Assembly (NCBI GenBank): GCA_902795785.1
Contig: CADBMK010000194.1
Location: forward strand, 1-5,064
Length of the DNA stretch: 5,064 nt
Reading direction: 5' to 3'
DNA from: an uncultured Bacteroidia bacterium
Lineage (GTDB): Bacteria > Bacteroidota > Bacteroidia > Bacteroidales > UBA932
Part shown: positions 1 through 5,064 of the stretch, in pieces
Layout: the number at the start of each line of letters is the position of its first letter
How positions within the stretch are numbered: position 1 is the first letter of the stretch
Notes under the pieces: model-generated
The model's database searches: none
What the model was told of the DNA's origin: nothing
The model's input: only the letters and a program-made list of their open reading frames with translations
Made by a program: the position numbers and the translations under genes

Positions 1-2925
1 ACCGAATGTGGTTGCAACCGCTTCTGCCTTCTCCTTTTCTCCGAGGGCATAGTAGAGAGATACCATCTGCACTACCATATAATCATTTGTCGTAAAGCCC
101 GTCGGGATGGAGTCGAACGGATACATCTCCTCGTGGAATACGCTCTGACACTTGTCAAGCATCTCCAGGGCCCAGTCCTTGTGTCCGGCCTTGAGGAAGG
201 CGTATGCACACTGTACGAAGAGAGCCCTCTGGGACATCACGCCCATATGGGTGTACATATTCTGGTAATCCGCAAAATAGTCGGTCCTTGAAATGGCGTC
301 CCACTTATATACATTGGTCATCAGGTTGTAGAGATGATCCACATCCACAAGCCCCGGATCAGTTGCCGAAACCACATTCCTGATTGGGATGAACTTGTAT
401 GAATAACCCTCGTACATAAGGTAATCCTTGATGCCTATATTGATGTCACCGCCCTGGTTCAGGAGGTTGAGAGGACGGTCCCACTGGTAATTTGAGAGGA
501 AGTCCAGGAAGAAGAGTTCCTGCTTTGTCACATAGGACTTGCCCTGAGGGATTGAAAGTATAATCTCGTCAGGGATGGAATCTCTCATGGATTCAGGAAG
601 GATGCCGCTCTTAATGACATTCTCCTTGTTCACAGGGATGGAGAACTTCCTTGACACTATATAATCCACCTTCTTACCGCTTGTAAGGGCAACCTTGGCG
701 TCAGGATGCTTGAACACAGCCATAACGTCTGAAAGCGGAACCACCTGGTTTCTGGTATCGTTGATGAATATCCACTCGTTGGTACCGTACAGGTACTGGC
801 TCATTCCCACGGTAAGAGGAAGAGGAGTTGACTTGTTGCAGGCATACTTCATCTGGTCTATATGCCAGTCGGTTCCAAGGAGGGAGGTGTTCACGATACG
901 CACGTCCTGGCGGCAGTTCTCCACCTCCTGGGCGTACCAGAGAGGGAAGGTATCGTTATCTCCGTGGGTAACGAGGATACCGTTAGGGCCCACTGAGTTG
1001 AGATAGTTCCTTGCCATCTCCACTGCGGTGTAACGGTTACTTCTGTCGTGGTCGTCCCAGTTTTCCTCAGCCATCAGGGCAGGCACCGCGCAGCAAAGAA
1101 GTGAAACGGCGGTGGCAACCTTTGCGGCGCCCTTTCCTTTGAGCCTGTCGTTGATTATGGTGAAGATGGCCGCCACGGCGAGTCCTATCCACAACGCAAA
1201 GAAATAGAAGGAGCCCGCATAGGCATAGTCACGCTCACGCACCTGATAAGGAGACTGGTTAAGGTAAAGCACGATGGCTATACCCGTCATAAAGAACATA
1301 AGGAAGTTCAGCCAGCAGCCTCTCTTGTCCCTTTCAAACTGGAAGAAAAGGCCCAGAAGTCCAAGCAGGAGAGGAAGCATGAAGTAATGGTTCTTTCCCT
1401 TGTTGTCCTTGAGAGAAGACGGGGCGTCGCTCTGGTCTCCGAGAATCAGATTGTCGATGAACGGAATACCGCTTTCCCAGTTTCCAATGAAGATGTCTCC
1501 AGGTGACGGGCTGTGAATCTCATTCTGGCGTCCGGCGAAATTCCAGAGGAAGTATCTCCAGTACATCCAGTTGAGCTGATAGTCAAAGAAGAAACGCATA
1601 TTGGTTCCGAACGTAGGCTTAGGCTTTCCGCCTTCTGCGCCCGGAACAATCTTTCCCTTACCCTTGGTGTAGGTCTCGTAGAACCTGATGGCCCTTTCGT
1701 CCGAATTCCACATCCTTGGGAAGAACATCTTGCCCTCAGGACGGTAGTCCGGCTCGGAAGGAGCGTCCACGCTCTTGTATTTGCCGTCAAGCGGAGCCCA
1801 GTAGGTGGACTGCCTGATATCATAAGGCGCGGCAAAATACTGGCCGTAGATAAGAGGAGTCTTTCCGTACTGCTCGCGGGAAAGATATCGCACAAGGGTA
1901 AAGGCGTTGTCAGGCTGATACTCATTGGTAGGAGTCTTGACTGACGAACGGATGATTTCTATCGAGAAGACCGAGAAACCGACTACGATGGTGGTGAAAC
2001 ACAGAAGGACAGTGTTCCAGAATACCTTTTCGGTTTTTGCAGTCTTGATAATTCCCCAGAAGCAGGCAACAAGGAGGGCCACCATGAAGAAGGCCGCTCC
2101 CGTGTTGTACGGCAGGCCGATGACGTTCACGAAGAAGAGGTCGAAGTATGCGGCCGTCAAAGGGAGGTATGGAATGATTCCGAAGAGGATCACCGCAAGG
2201 ATGACCACCGAAATCAGGAAAATCTTGAGACTCTTCTTGAAGCTGAAGTGTCCGCCCTCGTTCTTACGGTAGTAGAACATGAAGACAAGGGCCGGGATGG
2301 CAAGAAGGTTCAGCAGATGGATACCGATTGACAGGCCCATCACGAATGAGATCAGCACTATCCAGCGGTTGGCATAAGGCGTATCGGCCTGTTCGTACCA
2401 CTTTGTCATAGCCCATATTACGACGGCGGTGACAAGTGACGACATGGCATAGACCTCAGCCTCGACTGCAGAGAACCAGAACGTATCCGAGAACGTATAG
2501 GCAAGGGCGCCGACTACGCCGGAGCCGATGATTGCAATGCTTTCCCCAAGGGAATACGTACCGTCTTCCTTTGCCTTAAAGAGCCTCTTTGCAAAGAATA
2601 CCACCGTGAGGTAAAGGAAGAATATGGTGAGTGCCGACATCAGGGCGCTCATCACGTTGACGGCAACGGCAGCGCTCAGGTTGCCGGCTGCGTCAGGATT
2701 GGCCGGAGAACCGCCCGTAAAGCAGGTGAAAAGGCGGGCAATCAGCTGGAAGACAGGGTTTCCAGGGGGGTGTCCCACCTCAAGCTTGTATGATGACGCT
2801 ATAAATTCGCCGCAATCCCAAAAGGATGCCGAGGGTTCAATAGTAGAAAGATATGTGAACGCGGAAATGACGAAAACTACGATCGAGGCAATTCCGTTCC
2901 ACAATCTGAATTTCTTTTTGTCCAT
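1..2925 (-). CDS. DUF2723 family membrane protein, probable GT-C type glycosyltransferase (3' end beyond window)
   Basis: The frame is open for all 975 codons from ATG at 2925-2923 to the left edge, with no stop, so the C-terminus is missing. The N-terminal half is strongly hydrophobic. Helices are visible near residues 10-29, 83-113, 128-147, 155-175, 187-219, 233-258, 263-293 and 303-322, and again at 514-533, 538-556, 570-593 and 601-616. The rest is a soluble domain. Family hallmarks are WDCGEF (36-41) followed by GHPPG (51-55) in the first extracytoplasmic loop, SAVEAEVYA (152-160), RERDYAYAGSFY (563-574), NWDDHDRSNRYTA (622-634) and GDNDTFPLWYAQEVE (655-669). DUF2723 proteins are assigned to the GT-C superfamily, and the human relative TMEM260 is a protein O-mannosyltransferase. 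By inference this protein transfers a lipid-linked sugar on the periplasmic side, with D37 and E40 as candidate catalytic acids. Acceptor and donor cannot be read from sequence. The last visible part (about 900-975) looks helical and TPR-like. The family call is firm; the enzymatic role is less so. Confidence 0.93.
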   Translation of the reverse strand, partial: MDKKKFRLWNGIASIVVFVISAFTYLSTIEPSASFWDCGEFIASSYKLEVGHPPGNPVFQLIARLFTCFTGGSPANPDAAGNLSAAVAVNVMSALMSALTIFFLYLTVVFFAKRLFKAKEDGTYSLGESIAIIGSGVVGALAYTFSDTFWFSAVEAEVYAMSSLVTAVVIWAMTKWYEQADTPYANRWIVLISFVMGLSIGIHLLNLLAIPALVFMFYYRKNEGGHFSFKKSLKIFLISVVILAVILFGIIPYLPLTAAYFDLFFVNVIGLPYNTGAAFFMVALLVACFWGIIKTAKTEKVFWNTVLLCFTTIVVGFSVFSIEIIRSSVKTPTNEYQPDNAFTLVRYLSREQYGKTPLIYGQYFAAPYDIRQSTYWAPLDGKYKSVDAPSEPDYRPEGKMFFPRMWNSDERAIRFYETYTKGKGKIVPGAEGGKPKPTFGTNMRFFFDYQLNWMYWRYFLWNFAGRQNEIHSPSPGDIFIGNWESGIPFIDNLILGDQSDAPSSLKDNKGKNHYFMLPLLLGLLGLFFQFERDKRGCWLNFLMFFMTGIAIVLYLNQSPYQVRERDYAYAGSFYFFALWIGLAVAAIFTIINDRLKGKGAAKVATAVSLLCCAVPALMAEENWDDHDRSNRYTAVEMARNYLNSVGPNGILVTHGDNDTFPLWYAQEVENCRQDVRIVNTSLLGTDWHIDQMKYACNKSTPLPLTVGMSQYLYGTNEWIFINDTRNQVVPLSDVMAVFKHPDAKVALTSGKKVDYIVSRKFSIPVNKENVIKSGILPESMRDSIPDEIILSIPQGKSYVTKQELFFLDFLSNYQWDRPLNLLNQGGDINIGIKDYLMYEGYSYKFIPIRNVVSATDPGLVDVDHLYNLMTNVYKWDAISRTDYFADYQNMYTHMGVMSQRALFVQCAYAFLKAGHKDWALEMLDKCQSVFHEEMYPFDSIPTGFTTNDYMVVQMVSLYYALGEKEKAEAVATTFG

Positions 2926-2935
2926 CGTAAAAATG

Positions 2936-2970
2936 TTTGCCCAAAGATACAAAAGGTTTCCTTATCTTTG
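2936..2970 (+). promoter_or_regulatory. Predicted Bacteroidota-type promoter for the SUI1-DUF4271-hemD-rnpA cluster
   Basis: TATCTTTG at 2963-2970 matches the -7 consensus TAnnTTTG exactly. The best upstream TTTG is at 2936-2939, with a 23-bp spacer that is slightly longer than usual, so the -33 half is weaker than that of the opposing promoter. The predicted start, near 2975-2978, gives a leader of roughly a dozen bases before the ATG at 2989. The position of this box also argues against the TTG at 2968 as a start codon, since that codon lies inside it. Confidence 0.6.
2942..2970. repeat. 8-bp inverted repeat formed by two opposing -7 boxes
   Basis: CAAAGATA (2942-2949) and TATCTTTG (2963-2970) are perfect inverted copies separated by 13 bp. 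The symmetry does not extend into the flanking or inner bases. It is fully explained by two identical -7 boxes pointing away from each other, although such a palindrome could also be bound by a dimeric regulator. No such regulator is encoded in the window. Confidence 0.6.
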
Positions 2971-2974
2971 CAAA
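2942..2974 (-). promoter_or_regulatory. Predicted Bacteroidota-type promoter for the DUF2723 gene
   Basis: Read on the minus strand, TATCTTTG at 2949-2942 matches the Bacteroidota -7 consensus TAnnTTTG exactly. A TTTG at 2974-2971 sits 21 bp upstream, within the usual spacing of the -33 element. Transcription would start near 2936, leaving a leader of only about ten bases before the ATG at 2925. No Shine-Dalgarno sequence is present, as is normal in this phylum. The start site is inferred. Confidence 0.68.
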
Positions 2975-2988
2975 AACTATACCCCGAT

Positions 2989-3333
2989 ATGGCAGACAAC
3001 GATTGGAAGAAAAGGCTGGGAGTCGTTTTCTCAACGAACCCGGACTACAATTACCAGGAGGAAGAAAAGCAGCAGGAAACCACGCTCGAACCCTCCAGGC
3101 AGCGCCTTATCGTAAGAATTGACAGGAGCGGCCGAGGCGGCAAGCAGGTCACCCTCGTCGAAGGCTTCATCGGGGCGGATGAGGACCTCAAGGACCTCGG
3201 ACGCACCCTGAAGGTAAAATGCGGCGTAGGAGGCTCGGCTTCCGACGGCCAGATCATCATACAGGGAGACCTCAGGGACAAGGTTACCGCCCTTCTCACT
3301 TCAATGGGATACAATGCTAAGCGCGGAAACTGA
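2989..3333 (+). CDS. SUI1/eIF1-like protein (YciH family translation factor)
   Basis: This 114-residue protein has a short charged N-terminal tail with the motif VVFSTNPDYNYQ (12-23), a Glu/Gln-rich linker (24-35), and a SUI1 domain from about 38 to 108. The domain shows SGRGGKQVTLVEGF (47-60), KVKCGVGGSASDGQI (75-89) and IQGDLRDKV (91-99), which line up well with E. coli YciH and with eIF1. In eukaryotes eIF1 binds the small ribosomal subunit and enforces start-codon fidelity. Bacterial YciH can bind the 30S subunit, but its normal role is less clear, so the function here is by homology. I chose the ATG at 2989 because homologues begin with a similar short polar stretch before the STNPD motif, and because the in-frame TTG at 2968 falls inside the predicted -7 box. 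The 3' end overlaps the next gene by 20 bp. It is the first gene of the plus-strand cluster. Confidence 0.92.
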   Translation: MADNDWKKRLGVVFSTNPDYNYQEEEKQQETTLEPSRQRLIVRIDRSGRGGKQVTLVEGFIGADEDLKDLGRTLKVKCGVGGSASDGQIIIQGDLRDKVTALLTSMGYNAKRGN

Positions 3334-4039
3334 AATACTTCCGGTAAAAGATGCCCTCAGGAGCGGTTATCTGGTCCTGACTCAGGGCGCAGGAGCCCCC
3401 GTACAGTTCAACACGTGGGACAGCACTCCGTTGCTGGAGATTCTCATAGTCCTTTCCACCGTGATTGTGATTCTCAACATCCGCAACGTCATCTCCCTGC
3501 TGCCCATGCTTTTAGACTGCCTTATCCACTGGCGCGGCTGCCTCAACATCGAGTCATCGGTACGCAGTATCCGTGCCCGTGACATCGTGGCGGCGAGCCT
3601 TATCCTCCCTTTCTGTCTTATATGCAGCAGGTACGGCATCATCTGCGACCCGGCAGTCGGGAACATCAGGTCACTTCTTATCACAAGCGGCGTATTCCTG
3701 CTCTGGATAATCGTCAGGATAGCCCTGACCCACATTATCCGTCCGCCGAGACGTTCACGCGACACCTGGGCCAGCGCGGCGAGCTCTGTATACAGCTTCT
3801 TTGTGATGGCAACGATGTTCGCAATGTTTGTCTGCTTCATCATGGTGTTCCTCCACTACGATGAAATAAGCATCCGCAAGGCTATATTGATAATAATCAC
3901 CTTCTTCTATGCGGTGGCTGTTATACGAAAAGCGCAGATTTTGGGCTCAGCTTATGGGGGTTTGTCAATTATTTTATACCTTTGTGCCCTTGAAATTGTG
4001 CCAACAGGACTGCTAATCGCTGGTTGCAGCCTGCTGTAG
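3314..4039 (+). CDS. DUF4271 family integral membrane protein of unknown function
   Basis: This 241-residue protein is mostly hydrophobic, with about six membrane helices near 39-65, 88-108, 120-141, 159-180, 188-205 and 212-238, and no cleavable signal peptide. Basic loops lie at 83-89 and 143-149 (PPRRSRD starts at 144). Its size, topology and position directly before a hemD homologue and rnpA match the DUF4271 proteins of Bacteroidales. No catalytic motif is evident and I assign no function. The ATG at 3314 lies inside the preceding gene, giving a 20-bp overlap. The next in-frame methionine is residue 65, beyond the first helix, so the overlapping start is the only reasonable ATG, and translational coupling is likely. 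The last 110 bp or so use more AT-rich codons (TTG, TCA, ATT, TTA) than the rest of the gene, perhaps because a promoter for hemD is embedded there. The family call rests on recognition and context rather than a search. Confidence 0.83.
   Translation: MLSAETEILPVKDALRSGYLVLTQGAGAPVQFNTWDSTPLLEILIVLSTVIVILNIRNVISLLPMLLDCLIHWRGCLNIESSVRSIRARDIVAASLILPFCLICSRYGIICDPAVGNIRSLLITSGVFLLWIIVRIALTHIIRPPRRSRDTWASAASSVYSFFVMATMFAMFVCFIMVFLHYDEISIRKAILIIITFFYAVAVIRKAQILGSAYGGLSIILYLCALEIVPTGLLIAGCSLL
3977..3984 (+). promoter_or_regulatory. Possible internal promoter (-7 box) for hemD and rnpA
   Basis: TACCTTTG matches the -7 consensus TAnnTTTG and lies in a locally AT-rich stretch within the 3' end of the DUF4271 gene. 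No good TTTG occurs at the normal 19-21 bp upstream; only a TTATG near 3952-3956 is available. The implied leader to the hemD ATG at 4047 is about 55-60 bases. This is a weak prediction. Confidence 0.35.
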
Positions 4040-4046
4040 ATTATTA

Positions 4047-4796
4047 ATGGAAATGAATACGAACAAAATTCTGATTTCACAGCAAACGCCCCTTAACATC
4101 GCGCCTTACACTGCCCTGTCAGAAAAATTCGGCGTAACGGTTGATTTCCGCCCTTTTTTCCTGATTGAGCCGTTAAGCTCAAAGGAGTTCAGAACACAGA
4201 GAGTCAACATCCCGGACTACACCGCCGTTGTTTTCTCTTCGCGTCACGCTATTGATGCATACTTCAAGATCTGCGAAGAAATTCGCTTCAAAGTACCGGA
4301 GACAATGAAGTACTTCTGTACTACTGAAGCCGTGGCGATGTACCTCCAGAAGCATATAGTATTCAGAAAAAGGAAGATTTTCTTCGGAACAGGCACCATT
4401 GACTCCATCATCGAGCTCATCGGCGCCAAGCACAAGGAAGAGAACTTCCTCATAACGACGGCAGACACAGCAAACAACGCCTACATCGACAGCGTTTTCA
4501 CCAGCGCAGGCCTCAAGCACACAATCGCGATGTTCGTCAAGTCCGTGCCTCAGGATCTCAAGGACGTCAACCTCAAGGACTACGACATGGTGGTATTCTA
4601 CAATCCTCATGACGTGGAATCCCTCAAGGTCAACTTCCCGGACTTCAAGCAGGGCAAGCTCCTTTTCGCTTCTTACGGAAAGGGCGTAGTCAAGGCAATG
4701 GAAGACGCAGGACTCTCAATTTCGGTTCAGGCACCTACGCCTGAGGCCCCTTCTGTAGCAAAGGCGCTGGAGCTGTTCCTCTCCAAGAACATTTAG
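4047..4796 (+). CDS. hemD: Uroporphyrinogen-III synthase (HemD) family protein
   Basis: The 249 residues match the usual length of HemD, which closes and inverts one ring of hydroxymethylbilane to give uroporphyrinogen III in the cytoplasm. The two-lobed architecture is visible. The first lobe's return segment contains VVFSSRHAIDAYF (61-73) and KYFCTTEAVAMYLQKH (88-103), followed by RKRKIFFGTG (107-116). The second lobe has DYDMVVFYNPHDVESL (178-193), FPDFKQGKLLFASYGKG (197-213), and a C-terminal APTPEAPSVAKALELF (229-244) that is typical of Bacteroidales homologues. In the second lobe the loop often written F-x-S-P-S in the family reads FYNPHD, so serines expected near the substrate are missing and activity is uncertain. 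No other tetrapyrrole gene is in the window. The ATG at 4047 is used; the in-frame ATG at 4053 is equally plausible and would bring the N-terminus closer to family length. The gene starts 7 bp after the DUF4271 stop and has no Shine-Dalgarno sequence. Confidence 0.88.
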   Translation: MEMNTNKILISQQTPLNIAPYTALSEKFGVTVDFRPFFLIEPLSSKEFRTQRVNIPDYTAVVFSSRHAIDAYFKICEEIRFKVPETMKYFCTTEAVAMYLQKHIVFRKRKIFFGTGTIDSIIELIGAKHKEENFLITTADTANNAYIDSVFTSAGLKHTIAMFVKSVPQDLKDVNLKDYDMVVFYNPHDVESLKVNFPDFKQGKLLFASYGKGVVKAMEDAGLSISVQAPTPEAPSVAKALELFLSKNI

Positions 4797-4802
4797 CAGC
4801 CT

Positions 4803-5064
4803 ATGGCTCAAACCTTTCCAAAGGCAGAACATCTGTCGGGAACTACAGGTATCGGAAGACTCCTCAAAGAAGGAAAATGGGGCGGTCTTCAGGATCTCAA
4901 GTACTGTGTCGTAAAGGACAACGGCCTGGAATACTCCCGATTCATGGTTTCCGTCCCGAAGAAGTTCTTCAAAAGAGCCGTAAAGCGCAACCTCCTCAAA
5001 AGACGTATCCGCGAGGCGTACCGCCTTCAGAAGTCCGTTCTCCATCAGGGCAGAGGTATGGACA
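4803..5064 (+). CDS. rnpA: Ribonuclease P protein component (3' end beyond window)
   Basis: The first 87 codons are present and the rest is cut off by the right edge. RnpA is the small basic subunit that binds the catalytic RNA of RNase P and helps it grip the 5' leader of precursor tRNAs. The N-terminal part (FPKAEHL, 5-11) corresponds to the KAERL segment of the family. The central strand FMVSVPKKFFKRAV (47-60) leads into the diagnostic RNR helix KRNLLKRRIREAYR (61-74), with R62, N63, K66, R67, R70 and E71 in the expected places. The family usually has about 110-140 residues, so roughly a quarter or more is missing. The ATG at 4803 lies 6 bp after the hemD stop, indicating co-transcription. 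In many bacteria rnpA follows rpmH near the origin; here it follows hemD, as in other Bacteroidales, where yidD often comes next. Confidence 0.95.
   Translation, partial: MAQTFPKAEHLSGTTGIGRLLKEGKWGGLQDLKYCVVKDNGLEYSRFMVSVPKKFFKRAVKRNLLKRRIREAYRLQKSVLHQGRGMD

Noticed and set aside
695..1006. Open frame of 103 codons on the plus strand
   Set aside because: It is antisense to the strongly conserved DUF2723 motifs at residues 640-744 and has no recognisable protein features.
1446..2272. Open frames on both strands at 1446-1925 (minus), 1513-1944 (plus) and 1925-2272 (plus)
   Set aside because: They lie inside the continuous DUF2723 reading frame, encode low-complexity Ser/Thr/Arg-rich peptides without family motifs, and are explained by its codon bias.
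2968..2988. TTG at 2968 as an upstream start of the SUI1-like gene
   Set aside because: The codon falls within the predicted -7 box, so it would lie upstream of the transcript start; the ATG at 2989 fits homologue length better.
2926..2988. Regulatory operator or small RNA in the intergenic region
   Set aside because: The only symmetry is explained by the two -7 boxes, and 63 bp leaves no room for an independent RNA with promoter and terminator.
2624..3115. Plus-strand open frame spanning the divergent intergenic region
   Set aside because: It runs antisense through the DUF2723 start, across both predicted promoters, and out of frame through the SUI1-like gene; its product has no recognisable domain.
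4179..4610. Long minus-strand open frames antisense to hemD
   Set aside because: They are Val/Glu/Leu-rich shadows of the hemD codon pattern, with no domain, promoter or neighbouring partner.
1..5064. Mobile element, CRISPR array, tRNA or toxin-antitoxin pair
   Set aside because: I saw no transposase or integrase motifs, no regularly spaced direct repeats, no tRNA-like cloverleaf, and no small gene pair; nearly all of the window is occupied by conserved genes.

Overview
The window is a chromosomal core region from a member of the Bacteroidota, most likely order Bacteroidales. Four things point there: the gene order (SUI1/YciH-like gene, DUF4271 gene, hemD-like gene, rnpA), the large DUF2723 membrane protein typical of this phylum, the absence of Shine-Dalgarno sequences before the genes, and TAnnTTTG promoter boxes of the Bacteroidota type. 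Base composition is moderate. Genus cannot be settled from this sequence.

Layout. Positions 1 to 2925, minus strand: one long DUF2723 gene whose 3' end lies beyond the left edge, with 975 codons visible. Positions 2926 to 2988: a 63-bp divergent intergenic region with two back-to-back TATCTTTG boxes, one per direction. Positions 2989 to 5064, plus strand: a tight four-gene cluster made of a SUI1/eIF1-like protein, a six-helix DUF4271 membrane protein whose start overlaps the previous gene by 20 bp, a uroporphyrinogen-III synthase-like protein 7 bp further on, and rnpA 6 bp after that, cut by the right edge. A possible extra promoter for hemD and rnpA lies in an AT-richer stretch at the 3' end of the DUF4271 gene.

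How the genes work together. The plus-strand cluster mixes a translation-related factor, an unknown membrane protein, a tetrapyrrole enzyme homologue and the protein subunit of RNase P. Their close packing suggests co-transcription, but they do not form an obvious single pathway. The DUF2723 protein is probably a membrane glycosyltransferase acting on the periplasmic side, and it is linked to the cluster only by the shared promoter region.

I found no mobile element, CRISPR array, tRNA, rRNA or clear terminator. This looks like conserved housekeeping DNA rather than an accessory island. The points of most interest are the poorly characterised DUF2723 and DUF4271 proteins, the divergent HemD homologue, and the promoter arrangement. 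I see no strong case for a new multi-gene system here.
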